Assembly: GCF_002101375.1 (NCBI RefSeq)
Contig: NZ_CP015207.1
Location: forward strand, 2,806,001 to 2,870,000
DNA from: Sporosarcina ureae
GTDB taxonomy: Bacteria; Bacillota; Bacilli; Bacillales_A; Planococcaceae
Reading direction: 5' to 3'
Length of the DNA stretch: 64,000 nt
In this document: positions 19,201 to 27,760 of the stretch, one piece after another
Layout of the letters: each line of letters starts with the position of its first letter
How positions within the stretch are numbered: the first letter of the stretch is position 1
The notes under the pieces: generated by a model
What the model saw: the letters and a program-made list of their open reading frames with translations, nothing else
Databases searched by the model: none
What the model was told of the DNA's origin: nothing
Made by a program: the position numbers and the translations under genes

Positions 19201-19936
19201 GTTGGTGGAAGAAGTGCGAAGTCGTTTTGATGCGCAGTATCCGTTTGAATTTGCAGTTGAATTGTCTTCCAAACAATCCGTCAGTGAGTTGAAGCGGATT
19301 GCGTTGCTTGAGTTCGAACGAGGAGACGCGGATTCGTTTGAGGAAATGGAACGAGACGTCACGAAACGCATCTCAAATCTTCATGCTCGTCCATCATTTT
19401 TGCAGAAGCGTTCATTGACGAAAGCAGAAATTGGAACCGCAATGCATACCGTTATGCAACATCTCGATTTGAAAGAAGAACTGGATCTAGCAAGTGCTAC
19501 GCAATTTGTGGAGCAGCTCGAAGCACGTGAACTGTTGACGAAAGAAGAGGCGATGGCGATTGATATTCAAGCGATTGTGGCTTTTTTCCAGACGACACTT
19601 GGCAAACGGATGAAGCAAGCCGATCAAGTGTTACGTGAAATGCCGTTTACTTACGCGCTACCCGCTGTTGAAGGTGAATTCCAGTTGCTTCAAGGTATTG
19701 CCGATTGTCTATTTCATGAAGATGGCAAGTGGGTGCTCGTTGATTATAAAACAGACGATATCCGTGCATTTCGTTCCGACTCGGCGATTGCTAATGAAAT
19801 GCAAGTCCGTTATGGCACTCAGTTAAATTTGTATAAGAATGTATTGGAATCCATTCTTTCGATCGAAATTAAAGAAATGTTGCTTTACTTATTCAGCGGA
19901 GCAAAAATCATTAGTTTACAGGAGGAATTCGTTTGA
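16232..19936 (+). CDS. addA: ATP-dependent helicase/nuclease subunit A (AddA)
   Basis: 1234 residues, UvrD/Rep-type SF1A helicase with a C-terminal RecB-family nuclease. Motif I SAAAGSGKTKVL, motif II VDEYQDTN, motif III/IV GDVKQSIYRFR, motif V/VI region (TIHSSKGLEFPYVF, LYVAMTRAKEHL) and the nuclease motif LVDYKTDD are all present, so both activities should be intact. AAGGAG 13 bases upstream, start inside addB. Its last four bases overlap the TTG of the next gene. Confidence 0.97.
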   Translation: MRIPNKPPHETFTDDQWKAIHASGKDILVSAAAGSGKTKVLITRMIEKVLNTEHPIDVDQLLVVTFTNAAAAEMRHRMASALEEAIVQDPSSVHLRRQLNLLNKAQISSLHSFCLQVVRQYSYVLDIDPGFRIADATEAAILRDDTIALVLEDAYSQPDPEAIYRLSDSFTADRNDQAIETLIDKLYDYSRVHPNPSQWLELIPQQYEIGDHATIDDLSFIDSLKISIQHTLEEAKTVTRDLQRVAEMHDGPLPLLETAKADEAWIDGALEYMLHGKWEDAYAYFQTLKWVKAGTIRKDTCDEDLAARAKAMRDQVKKIINALKDTYFTRTPARLLEEIRLMAPLMHTLVGLVEDFSTRYQASKEERGLVDFSDLEHYALQILSEEVDGERVPSDIAIDYQNRFAEVLVDEYQDTNFLQEAILQLVKRGGEADGNLFMVGDVKQSIYRFRLAEPGLFLGKYDRFTSDVEDQGLKIDLNANFRSRKEVLDATNYIFRQIMGTRVGEIEYDEAAALKYGAHYPDKDVSAGLTILYENEEDEMSEEQEAQQELKKSQVEARYIAQKIKAWKDEQAQVADAFSGKQRPLEYSDIVILMRSMTWSSEIADELKAAGIPVYVSLSSGYFDAIEVMIMLNTLRVIDNPYQDIPLVSVLRAPFVGVTENELAQIRLVNRNATFYEALQLFMQTGGAGVNAATQQKLQRFFLLLEDWRNMARHGSLSELIWQVYQDTHYYEMVGILPNGKQRQANLRALHDRAMAYEKTSFRGLFRFLRFIDRMRKRGDDLGEARFMSEKENVVRIMTIHSSKGLEFPYVFLAGMGRPFNKMDFHNPYLFDQHFGLAVKAIDPDKRIMFTSLPFLAIKEKKELEMRAEEMRVLYVAMTRAKEHLELIASVKDIEKTMNKWQEAQLLNEEDPLPEYIRSRATGYLDWIGPAVARHMDFGKFGKTTGGELVDDSSSWEVNALPFSAFHRTNEVEIEDWIPVDQETATVDPVLVEEVRSRFDAQYPFEFAVELSSKQSVSELKRIALLEFERGDADSFEEMERDVTKRISNLHARPSFLQKRSLTKAEIGTAMHTVMQHLDLKEELDLASATQFVEQLEARELLTKEEAMAIDIQAIVAFFQTTLGKRMKQADQVLREMPFTYALPAVEGEFQLLQGIADCLFHEDGKWVLVDYKTDDIRAFRSDSAIANEMQVRYGTQLNLYKNVLESILSIEIKEMLLYLFSGAKIISLQEEFV

Positions 19937-21120
19937 AGTTGACTCCTACACCTCTAACAGAACGAGTGGAAGCACTCGATTTTTTAAGAGGTATTGCATT
20001 ACTCGGTATTTTGATTGCGAATATGCTTCATTTCCATTCGCCGTATGCGTATATGGATCCGTATTCGTGGTACACCATCCCGCATGAACAGGCGATGTTT
20101 CATTTTATCGATGTATTTATTGAAGCCAGTTTCTATCCGTTATTCGCCATGTTATTCGGCTATGGGTTGAATATGCAGTATGAAAAATCACTGAGGAATG
20201 ATACGCAGTTTGGGCCATTCATGGCAAGACGTATGGGAATTCTACTGATTTTTGGCGTGTTGCATGCGGTACTGATCTGGTCAGGTGATATATTGTTCAC
20301 TTACGCGTTGATGGGATTCATTATGATTGCGGTGATCCGAATTCCAAAGAAGTGGTTGCTGGCCCTTTCGCTAGTCATTTATTTTGTGCCAACGTTATTG
20401 TTGTACGGTATATTGGCGTTGACTCGCAGTCAGACCACTTCGAATGTATTGGATGGATTCGTCGATACACGACAGATTGAACTGGCGATTTCATCTTATG
20501 GAAACGGAACGTTCAAAGAGATTTTAGCTTTCCGTTTGAATGAATTCTTTACATTTGAAATCATCGGCTCAATTACAGCAGTCTTTATCATATTGCCTTT
20601 GATCATGTTCGGTGCAGCGTTATCGAAATTCAAGATCATCGAGCGTATGTATGTGTTGAAAGGGAAATTGCTTCTCGCCATGATCATTTGTATTCCGGTT
20701 GGAGTCGTTTTAAAAAACATCCCGAGCTGGGACGGTCCGAAGTTTGAGAATATCTTACTTATACAATCAATCGTTGGCGGACCCATTTTGACACTTGGCT
20801 ACGCGGCATTGTTCTTATTGCTGTTTCAACTACCATTTTTGAAAATGATGGCAAGACCGTTTGTTAGTGTCGGCAGGATGGCGTTCACGACGTATATTAT
20901 GCAGTCAATCATTGCGACGATGATATTTTATTCATATGGAGTAGGTCTGTATGGTAAAGTAGATATAGTGACCGGCACGTGGCTGGCAATCGGGATCTTC
21001 GCGATTCAGCTCATAGTAGCGCAGGTTTGGTTGACGAAATTCCGAATGGGTCCACTTGAAGCTGTGTGGCGGAAGTGGTCGTATGGAAAGAATTTCGTCG
21101 TGAAAGAGGAAAAAAAGTAG
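19933..21120 (+). CDS. DUF418 (YeiB-like) membrane protein
   Basis: 395 residues, TTG start behind AGGAGG, overlapping the addA stop. The N-terminal motif RVEALDFLRGIALLGILIANM and the C-terminal block (VGRMAFTTYIMQSIIATMIFY...WLTKFRMGPLEAVWRKW) define DUF418 proteins, which have about ten membrane helices and are distantly like acyltransferase-3 proteins. Function is not established. The tight coupling to addBA is unusual; in B. subtilis sbcD and sbcC follow at this point. Confidence 0.88.
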   Translation: MKLTPTPLTERVEALDFLRGIALLGILIANMLHFHSPYAYMDPYSWYTIPHEQAMFHFIDVFIEASFYPLFAMLFGYGLNMQYEKSLRNDTQFGPFMARRMGILLIFGVLHAVLIWSGDILFTYALMGFIMIAVIRIPKKWLLALSLVIYFVPTLLLYGILALTRSQTTSNVLDGFVDTRQIELAISSYGNGTFKEILAFRLNEFFTFEIIGSITAVFIILPLIMFGAALSKFKIIERMYVLKGKLLLAMIICIPVGVVLKNIPSWDGPKFENILLIQSIVGGPILTLGYAALFLLLFQLPFLKMMARPFVSVGRMAFTTYIMQSIIATMIFYSYGVGLYGKVDIVTGTWLAIGIFAIQLIVAQVWLTKFRMGPLEAVWRKWSYGKNFVVKEEKK

Positions 21121-21175
21121 ATTTTGTCGTAACATAGGAATATGTGAACTCACATGGAAAGGGTTGGGTATTCAA

Positions 21176-22072
21176 ATGAAATTATTGTCATTCCGCTACG
21201 AAGGACAGACTTTATTCGGACCAAAAGTTAAACGCGAGGAAGCCGTATGGGATCTACTCGCAATGGCTGAAGCTTTGGAACAAACTGATTTCCCGAAAAC
21301 GATGATTGAAGGCGTTTCCCGCGGTATGGATTTTGTGGAGGAAGTTCGTAAATTGGTAGAGAAAACTGAAGTTGAAGGAAACGTAGAGCCGTTCAAGCAT
21401 GCGTTCACTGACATCGAATGGTTGTCTCCAATTCCACGCACACCGAAAAACGTGTTGTGTGTTGGTAAGAACTACCTTGACCATGCAGAAGAACTTGGAT
21501 CAAAAGCACCTGAAAAATTGATGCTGTTCACCAAATCTCTAACTGCAATCGCAGGGGACGAGCAAACATTATCGATCCATAGTGAAGTGACGGATTCATT
21601 AGATTATGAAGGGGAATTGGCTGTCGTTATTAGCAAGACAGGCAAAAACATTCCTAAGCAACTGGCATATGATTACGTGTTTGGTTACACAATTGGTAAT
21701 GATATTACAGCGCGCAATATTCAGACAGAGCACAAGCAGTTCTTCTTAGGTAAAAGTTTAGATGACTCTTGTCCGATGGGGCCTTACGTGGTGACGAAAG
21801 ACGAAATTCCAAATCCACAAAATTTATCTGTCGTCACGAAAGTGAATGATGAAGTGCGCCAAAATGGGAATACTTCCACCATGATTTTCAAAATCGATGA
21901 CTTGATCGCTGAAATCTCTAAGTATGTCACATTAGAGCCGGGCGATGTGATCTTGACAGGTACGCCAGCGGGTGTCGGTAAAGGTATGACACCACCGACT
22001 TACTTGAAAAAGGGCGATACAGTAAAAGTATCCATCGAAGGTATCGGTACGCTAGTTAACCGTTTCGAATAA
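21176..22072 (+). CDS. Fumarylacetoacetate hydrolase-family protein, YisK-like
   Basis: About 298 residues. The FAH fold shows VGKNYLDHAEELG, the metal ligands in the DYEGELAVVI segment and GYTIGNDITARNIQ, and the C-terminal LTGTPAGVGKG. Family members are decarboxylases, isomerases or hydrolases of 2-oxo acids; B. subtilis YisK acts on oxaloacetate and also associates with the cell-shape machinery. The next gene, YisL-like, matches the B. subtilis yisK-yisL order. ATG 21176 is preferred over TTG 21164, which directly abuts the ribosome binding site. Confidence 0.88.
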   Translation: MKLLSFRYEGQTLFGPKVKREEAVWDLLAMAEALEQTDFPKTMIEGVSRGMDFVEEVRKLVEKTEVEGNVEPFKHAFTDIEWLSPIPRTPKNVLCVGKNYLDHAEELGSKAPEKLMLFTKSLTAIAGDEQTLSIHSEVTDSLDYEGELAVVISKTGKNIPKQLAYDYVFGYTIGNDITARNIQTEHKQFFLGKSLDDSCPMGPYVVTKDEIPNPQNLSVVTKVNDEVRQNGNTSTMIFKIDDLIAEISKYVTLEPGDVILTGTPAGVGKGMTPPTYLKKGDTVKVSIEGIGTLVNRFE

Positions 22073-22165
22073 TACATGAGGCTATGAAATAAGCTACAGA
22101 ATAGTCGTAGTTTGAAAGATATGGTAGAATATTAATTGACTGTACAAATTAATGAGGTGAATGAA

Positions 22166-22540
22166 ATGGGATTTTTAACTGATACAACCCATATGCATAT
22201 TTTTATATGGGTAGTAGGTATCGTACTTTTTTTAGTTGCAGCTAGTATGGCAAATGGAACAAAAGGAAAAAAGATTACACATATGATTTTGCGTCTGTTC
22301 TATGTGTTGATCATCATCACGGGTGCTGCGCTATTCTTTAAGCATATGAGCATCGATTCCATGTTATATGGTATCAAATTTGTCCTTGGTCTTCTGACAA
22401 TTGGATTTATGGAAATGGTTCTTGTTCGCGGAAGTAAAGGGAAGAACACAGGTCTTATGTGGATTCTCTTCGTCATTGCATTACTTGCAACGATGTTCGT
22501 AGGATTCAAATTACCAGTAGGCTTCAACTTTTTCGCATAA
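22166..22540 (+). CDS. yisL: YisL-like membrane protein (DUF1516)
   Basis: 124 residues with four hydrophobic helices (MHIFIWVVGIVLFLVAASMA ... MWILFVIALLATMFVGFKL). ATG 22166 is preceded by GAGGTGA; the longer open frame has no ribosome binding site. The DUF1516/YisL assignment rests on size, topology and its place after the YisK-like gene. Function unknown. Confidence 0.75.
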   Translation: MGFLTDTTHMHIFIWVVGIVLFLVAASMANGTKGKKITHMILRLFYVLIIITGAALFFKHMSIDSMLYGIKFVLGLLTIGFMEMVLVRGSKGKNTGLMWILFVIALLATMFVGFKLPVGFNFFA

Positions 22541-22570
22541 TACCTACTGACTCTTAAAGGAGATGAGCAA

Positions 22571-22696
22571 ATGGCAACACAGGCTGGCTGGATATTTTTG
22601 ATAGTGATCCTGTTACTGATGGCACTGTTTGCTGTCTCCGTTTTGGTCAGTGCGCGTAAACAACGGGATCTGGACTTCTTTTCTGAAAACGACTAG
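22571..22696 (+). CDS. 41-residue single-span membrane peptide
   Basis: ATG at 22571 behind AAAGGAG (9 bases), stop TAG 22694-22696. The product is one hydrophobic helix (WIFLIVILLLMALFAVSVL) with a charged tail (RKQRDLDFFSEND). The strong ribosome binding site, the terminator right after it and the 30-base gap to the yisL-like gene argue that it is real. No known family is recognised. Confidence 0.65.
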   Translation: MATQAGWIFLIVILLLMALFAVSVLVSARKQRDLDFFSEND

Positions 22697-22707
22697 AAAT
22701 AATGATG

Positions 22708-22746
22708 CGCAAGCAGTGGAGGTTGATTCCTCTACTGCTTTTTTTA
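22708..22746 (+). terminator. Terminator after yisL and the small membrane peptide
   Basis: Stem AAGCAGTGGAGG / CCTCTACTGCTT followed by T. Confidence 0.9.
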
Positions 22747-22881
22747 TTTGCTTGAAAGCCATACATTCACAAGATTGCCGTATTTACAGAATGCGACAAT
22801 GGTTTTCATAAGAAAGAATGGCATGGCTAGCTACCGTTTGATAAACTGAAAGAAGAGTTTGTATGAGGAGGATTTACTAAA

Positions 22882-24252
22882 GTGAAACGAATAATCGGAC
22901 TACTGGCAACCTGTATGCTTGCCCTATCCATAGCACCATCCGCTTTTGCAGATACCGATCGATCTTTTAGCGATGAAAGTATCTATGATTTACTTGTCGA
23001 CCGTTTCAATAATGGGATCGAATCGAATGATTTCGGTGCCGATGCAAAAAATCCAGCCATTTTTAACGGTGGCGACTTTGCTGGAATCAGCAATCGATTG
23101 CAACATTTACTTGATATGCACTTTACGATGATTTCTGTCGGACCGGTTTTCAAAACGGCTTCCTATGATGGAAATGAAGTTCTTGACTATTATGAGATTG
23201 AGCCGCACTTCGGTACAGCGGAAGAGTTCACCGCATTAATCGAAGAAATGCATGCGAACGATTTGAAAATTATGGCAGACTTTCCTTTAGTAGGTGAAGT
23301 TAGCGATCCTGCTGTACAGCAAGAATTGACGAAAGCAGCAGTACAATTTGTTTCTGATTATGAGTTAGATGGGCTTCGTTTGACATTACTTGACAATGCG
23401 GATACGAAGTTCCTGAACCACATGATTGAGGCAGTGAAAGAAGCGAACAAAGGACTGTACGTGATTACAAATGAGCAGAGTGATGCATCATTTGACAGTA
23501 TACCGGCTGAAAAACGAAGTGCAGCCATTCAGGAATCGTTCGTGCAAGTAGATTCAGAAACTTCTTCATTGGATCAGTTTAGTAACGAGGATGCAGGTAA
23601 ATTACTACAGTTTGATGATTTAACTGGACCACGTTTTACATATAAAATGGTGGAGCTTCGTCAATTCCCACCAACACGTTGGAAAGTAGCGACGGTTGCA
23701 CAATTCATGCTTCCGGGCGTTCCATTGGTTCCTTATGCAACAGAAATTGCCGTGAATGGTAAAGAAGCACCGGAATCCCATCCGTTCTTTAATTTTAAAA
23801 CGGATATGGAATTACATGAGTGGATTGGTGATCTAAACACTCTGCGTAATGATTCAGAAACGCTTCGTACAGGAGATTTCAAGTTTTTGCATAATAAAGA
23901 TGGATTTGTTGTATTTGAACGATCTTCTGAAGAAGAGACGTGGATTATTGCGCTCAATAATACGTCCGAAGTGCAGAGCTTTGAACTGGACCCTGCGGTG
24001 ATTGGAGAGAACAAGAAGCTTCGCGGTGTGGTTGGTCAGGATTTGATCAAGAAGACAAAGGATGATAAGTATCATGTCGTACTTGATCGTGAGATGGCCG
24101 AGGTTTACATCATCGAGGAAGATAAGGGATTTAATACGCCTTACCTAATTGCTTCGATTATGGTAGTTGTTTTGTTTTTGGCATTCTTATTCCTTGTTAT
24201 TCGCAAGGGTAAGCAAGGTCGGAATGCAGACTCGGTTAGCGAAAAGAAGTAA
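22882..24252 (+). CDS. Membrane-anchored GH13 alpha-amylase-like protein with degenerate active site
   Basis: GTG start behind GAGGAGG; 456 residues: signal peptide (SAFADT), a GH13-type barrel (DLLVDRFNNG, GGDFAGISNRL, HFGTAEEFTALIEEMH), a C-terminal beta domain and one C-terminal membrane helix (about residues 418-440) with a basic tail. The catalytic motifs are altered: the usual GFRxD nucleophile segment reads DGLRLTLLDNAD, the DxxxNH motif reads DFPLVGEV, and the NHD motif reads FDDLTGPRF. Hydrolysis of alpha-glucans therefore looks unlikely; carbohydrate binding outside the membrane is possible. Confidence 0.85.
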   Translation: MKRIIGLLATCMLALSIAPSAFADTDRSFSDESIYDLLVDRFNNGIESNDFGADAKNPAIFNGGDFAGISNRLQHLLDMHFTMISVGPVFKTASYDGNEVLDYYEIEPHFGTAEEFTALIEEMHANDLKIMADFPLVGEVSDPAVQQELTKAAVQFVSDYELDGLRLTLLDNADTKFLNHMIEAVKEANKGLYVITNEQSDASFDSIPAEKRSAAIQESFVQVDSETSSLDQFSNEDAGKLLQFDDLTGPRFTYKMVELRQFPPTRWKVATVAQFMLPGVPLVPYATEIAVNGKEAPESHPFFNFKTDMELHEWIGDLNTLRNDSETLRTGDFKFLHNKDGFVVFERSSEEETWIIALNNTSEVQSFELDPAVIGENKKLRGVVGQDLIKKTKDDKYHVVLDREMAEVYIIEEDKGFNTPYLIASIMVVVLFLAFLFLVIRKGKQGRNADSVSEKK

Positions 24253-24336
24253 AGGATAAGGCACCTGACACTTATGATCAACTGGCGTTATTCCATTGAA
24301 ATTTGTGGTTAGTTCAAAAAAATCAAAAGAAAAAGG

Positions 24337-24410
24337 CTCAAGACAAGTTCCTGATACTGGAACCAGTCTTGAGTCTCAGACAGCCTGCTATTTATGCAGG
24401 CTGTTTTTTA
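24337..24410. terminator. Double hairpin between convergent genes
   Basis: First hairpin CTCAAGAC / GTCTTGAG at 24337-24373; second ACAGCCTGC / GCAGGCTGT at 24380-24404 with T6. It lies between the amylase-like gene and the convergent yitS-like gene and reaches the stop codon of the latter. Confidence 0.8.
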
Positions 24411-25265
24411 TTCACTTTTTGTATGGTTAAGGAAGAATAGGGCAATGGTTCCAGGACCGGCGTGTGAGCCGATAACGGAGCCTATTTGATGGATTTCAAT
24501 GGCTTTTGGTTGGACGACTTCTTGGATCATTTTTTGAAACTCTTTGGCTGTAGTGAGATCGTCGCCGTGGCTGATGGCGATAGTTTGTTGTTGAAGGTTG
24601 TCGCCGCGTTCTTCCATCATTTCAATCATACGACGTAGGACTTTTTTGCGTCCACGGTGTTTTTCGATGGGGACAAGTTTACCATCTTCTACGTGAAGTA
24701 ATGGTTTAATGTTGAGCAATCCGCCGAAAAATGCACTTGCTTTGGATACGCGTCCGCCTTTTGCCAAGTAATCCAGGTCTTCTACTGTGAAAAGATGTTC
24801 CATATGCATGGCCATCGTGCGGATTTCTTGTTCGATATCTCGCATGCCGATGCCTTCATTGCGTAAGCGTACGGCTTCTTTAACGAGTAGACCATAGCCG
24901 AGCGAAGCGCAGTGTGTATCGATGAGCGCCAAGTTCATGGAGGGATTGTCTCCTTTTACTAGGTCGCTCGTCATGACTGCTGTTTGGTACGTTCCTGATA
25001 GTTGGGAAGAGAAAGCGATGTAGATGCCGTCTTCACCGGATGCTGCAAGTTCTTTCCAAGTTGTCATCATTTTGTCTGGTGAAGCTTGTGAAGTCTTTGG
25101 TTGCTGTCCTTGACGGATCGCATCAAAAACTTCCTTGGAGTTGATCTCGACGATATCTTCGTATTCTTTGCCGTCTAGAAGAACGCTTAACGGGAATAGT
25201 TCTACTTCGTTTTCTTTAAAGAAGTCTAGTGGTAAATCACATGCGCTATCCGCAAAAATCTTCAT
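24408..25265 (-). CDS. yitS: DegV family fatty acid-binding protein
   Basis: 285 residues with the DegV two-domain fold: N-terminal DSACDLP, the loop KTSQASPDKM that covers the lipid carboxylate in this family, and a C-terminal domain (RHRGRKK-type basic patch, then GSVIGSHAGPGTIALFF). DegV proteins (FakB type) present bound fatty acids to the kinase FakA. The order DegV, HAD phosphatase, esterase, DUF59 protein parallels B. subtilis yitS, yitU, yitV, yitW. GGGGGAAAAGAA precedes the ATG. Confidence 0.9.
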   Translation of the reverse strand: MKIFADSACDLPLDFFKENEVELFPLSVLLDGKEYEDIVEINSKEVFDAIRQGQQPKTSQASPDKMMTTWKELAASGEDGIYIAFSSQLSGTYQTAVMTSDLVKGDNPSMNLALIDTHCASLGYGLLVKEAVRLRNEGIGMRDIEQEIRTMAMHMEHLFTVEDLDYLAKGGRVSKASAFFGGLLNIKPLLHVEDGKLVPIEKHRGRKKVLRRMIEMMEERGDNLQQQTIAISHGDDLTTAKEFQKMIQEVVQPKAIEIHQIGSVIGSHAGPGTIALFFLNHTKSE

Positions 25266-25276
25266 TTCTTTTCCCC

Positions 25277-26101
25277 CTATAGGACGATGTTTTTCTGTAA
25301 AGCTAATCGTTCTTCCAGTATGCGTGAAATGCCGTCTTCATTATTTGTGTCGGTTATTTCATCTGCAATAGATTTCAATTGGCCGATTGCATTCCCCATG
25401 GCGACACCTACTCCTGCATATTCGATCATTTCGAGGTCATTGTCTTCGTCTCCGAATGCGATGATTCGGTCTTTCGGTACGTCCATCCATTTTGAAACCG
25501 CATCAATGCCTACTGCTTTATTAAGGCCGTGACGAACTATTTCCACGATGTTAAATGGAGTCCCCCAACGACGATGATCGATGACTTCTGCATGCAAGTC
25601 TTCAAGATGCTGCCGAATCGGATCGACAGTTAGCGGATCGGCTTGAATTAACAAGCTAGTTGGATCGGTTTTTAATGAATTCCGAATATCTCCAGCAGTG
25701 ATGAGTGGATTGCCGAAGTTTAAAATGTCTAGAAATCGTTCATCATGATAATGGGCATAGACATCGTCCATAACTTCCGCAATGATATTTTCGACTGAAA
25801 AGTTCTGCATGGCATCTACTACTTCATTGACGACTGGCAACGCAATCGTTTCGTGAATCGTTTGCCATGAACGATCAGTAGGGTGGTGAACGAAAGCGCC
25901 GTTAAAGTTGACGATTGGTGTGGTCAGTTCAAGCTGGCGGTAGTAAACTTCACTAGCGCGGTATGGTCGTCCAGTCGCAATCATGACGTGATGTCCTTGC
26001 GAAACCGCATGACGAAGTGTCTGTTCGGTTTTGGGTGAAATGATTTTTTCATCCGTCAATAATGTGCCATCTAAATCTAAAACAATCAAATGTGGTTTCA
26101 A
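25277..26101 (-). CDS. yitU: Cof-type HAD phosphatase
   Basis: 274 residues. HAD motif I DLDGTLL with the nucleophile Asp, motif II in MIATGRP, the cap domain from about residue 85 to 185, motif III Lys in the GLNKAVGI region, and motif IV GDEDNDLEMIE. Cof-like enzymes dephosphorylate sugar phosphates, FMN or pyridoxal phosphate; the substrate is not predictable. Eleven bases separate it from the downstream DegV gene, so the two form an operon. Confidence 0.9.
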   Translation of the reverse strand: MKPHLIVLDLDGTLLTDEKIISPKTEQTLRHAVSQGHHVMIATGRPYRASEVYYRQLELTTPIVNFNGAFVHHPTDRSWQTIHETIALPVVNEVVDAMQNFSVENIIAEVMDDVYAHYHDERFLDILNFGNPLITAGDIRNSLKTDPTSLLIQADPLTVDPIRQHLEDLHAEVIDHRRWGTPFNIVEIVRHGLNKAVGIDAVSKWMDVPKDRIIAFGDEDNDLEMIEYAGVGVAMGNAIGQLKSIADEITDTNNEDGISRILEERLALQKNIVL

Positions 26102-26273
26102 GAAATCCTCTCCTACTAGTGCTGATATTTTCAGATTGTTAGGTCTTTATAGTTTATCGTTAACCGTGTAAGTAAGTCAAAAAAATGAGTGATAAGGCGA
26201 AGCAATTGTTTTATCTGTTACATGTTGCTATTCTAACATAACAGTAAATGATTGTAGGAAAAGAGGAATCGTC

Positions 26274-27050
26274 ATGATTATTCGTTCAGAAAAATGGCAA
26301 GAGATCCCGGTACTTCATATCGTGGAAGAGTCGAAAGAGAAAGAACGCATTCCTGTTGTACTATTTTTTCATGGATTTACTAGCGCGAAAGAACATAATT
26401 TACACTACGCATATAATCTAGCAAAACAAGGAATTCGTGTGATATTACCTGAAGCTAAATTACATGGTGAACGCTCAGAATCACTGGATGAATTTCAATT
26501 AGCAATAAACTTTTGGGACATCGTGTTGACGTCTATTAAAGAAGCAGATGTTTTACATGGTGAACTATATGAAAAAGAATTGATCGATGACGAAACATTA
26601 ATCGGCATGGGTGGAACTTCAATGGGTGGAATCACAACATTCGGTTGCCTCGCGAATTATGATTGGATCGATGCAGCTTCCGTGATGATGGGCTCACCTG
26701 CCTTCACGCGCTTAGCGAAAGGACAAATTTCTTACGCGGAGCATGGGGGTAGAGAAATCCCGGTTTCACAAGAAGAACGTGAACAACTATTCGCGGCCCT
26801 TGACCAAGTGGATCTATCACAAAATCCAGGTAGACTGCATCAGCGTCCACTTTTCATTTGGCACGGAGAACAAGATGCGATGGTACCATTTGAGTTTACG
26901 AAAGAATTTTACGAGGAAATTCAAAAGGATTACGTAGATCAGCCGGAGCTTTTGAAATGGATGCCTGAAAAAAATGCAGGTCACTCGGTTTCACGTCCAG
27001 GAATGCTTGCATCAGTCAATTGGCTTGCACAGCATTTGCGTGCCATGTAG
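26274..27050 (+). CDS. yitV: Alpha/beta hydrolase (putative esterase), YitV-like
   Basis: 258 residues. The alpha/beta-hydrolase fold shows an oxyanion segment (VVLFFHGFTSAKEHN), the nucleophile elbow GTSMGG, an acid in HGEQDAMV and the catalytic His in NAGHSVS. No signal peptide, so it is cytosolic. Gene position next to yitU and yitW supports the YitV name; the substrate is unknown. Divergent from yitU. Confidence 0.87.
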   Translation: MIIRSEKWQEIPVLHIVEESKEKERIPVVLFFHGFTSAKEHNLHYAYNLAKQGIRVILPEAKLHGERSESLDEFQLAINFWDIVLTSIKEADVLHGELYEKELIDDETLIGMGGTSMGGITTFGCLANYDWIDAASVMMGSPAFTRLAKGQISYAEHGGREIPVSQEEREQLFAALDQVDLSQNPGRLHQRPLFIWHGEQDAMVPFEFTKEFYEEIQKDYVDQPELLKWMPEKNAGHSVSRPGMLASVNWLAQHLRAM

Positions 27051-27096
27051 TATGTTGGTAAGATAAGATTACTACACAGCAGAGAGGAGCATTCCG

Positions 27097-27411
27097 ATGA
27101 ACACAGAAGAAGAAATCAAGCAGTATTTATTTGGTGCGTTAGAAAACGTCATCGACCCTGAATTAGGTATTGATATCGTCAACCTTGGATTGGTTTACAA
27201 TGCAGAGTTACTTGACGAAGGAGTCGCGAAAATTACAATGACATTGACGTCAATGGGTTGCCCAATGGGTCCACAGATCGTAGCGAATATTGAGCAAGAG
27301 CTAATGGAACTTCCAGAGGTTAAAGACACAGTGGTAGATATCGTTTGGAATCCACCATGGTCCCGCGACAACATGTCACGTTATGCCAAGATTGCACTAG
27401 GCGTACGTTAA
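27097..27411 (+). CDS. yitW: DUF59/MIP18-family iron-sulfur maturation protein
   Basis: 104 residues. DUF59 fold with ENVIDPELGIDIVNLGLVY and the conserved Cys of TSMGCPMGPQI; the end has the PPWSRDNMSRYAKIALG block shared with SufT/PaaD-type proteins. These act in the assembly or transfer of iron-sulfur clusters. Behind GAGAGGAGC, followed at once by a terminator. Confidence 0.92.
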   Translation: MNTEEEIKQYLFGALENVIDPELGIDIVNLGLVYNAELLDEGVAKITMTLTSMGCPMGPQIVANIEQELMELPEVKDTVVDIVWNPPWSRDNMSRYAKIALGVR

Positions 27412-27422
27412 TAGAATACACC

Positions 27423-27454
27423 AACCACACCGTTTTATATGGTGTGGTTTTTTT
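27423..27454 (+). terminator. Terminator of yitW
   Basis: AACCACACC / GGTGTGGTT stem with T7. Confidence 0.92.
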
Positions 27455-27489
27455 ATGGAATGGAATGGCTGACGGGGTGTTAGGCTAGG

Positions 27490-27618
27490 GGATTGGCGCT
27501 TCGGAGGGGGACTTTCCGAAGGGGCCGCGGTGAGCCAACTAGGTCGCTGCGCTCCCTTTAGTTGTCTCACCTGTCGACCTGATCCTCCCGGAGTCGCCCC
27601 CTCCTACGCGCCAATCCC
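27490..27618. repeat. Dispersed palindromic repeat, copy C (variant)
   Basis: Outer arms GGGATTGGCGC (27490-27500) and GCGCCAATCCC (27608-27618), a perfect 11-bp pair. The inner blocks are altered to GGGGGACTTTCC and GGAGTCGCCCCC, so the variant has diverged from copies A, B, D and E but the arms still match. Confidence 0.82.
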
Positions 27619-27760
27619 TACAAAGTAAGGTTAGTTACCTATTATTGTGCATTGAAGTTAGTCATGTAATTGATTTAAAATTGAACTTAATAAAGTTCAA
27701 AGACAACAAAAGTTTACAATATATACAGTGATTAACCTACGTTCCTCCACTATAAACGTA

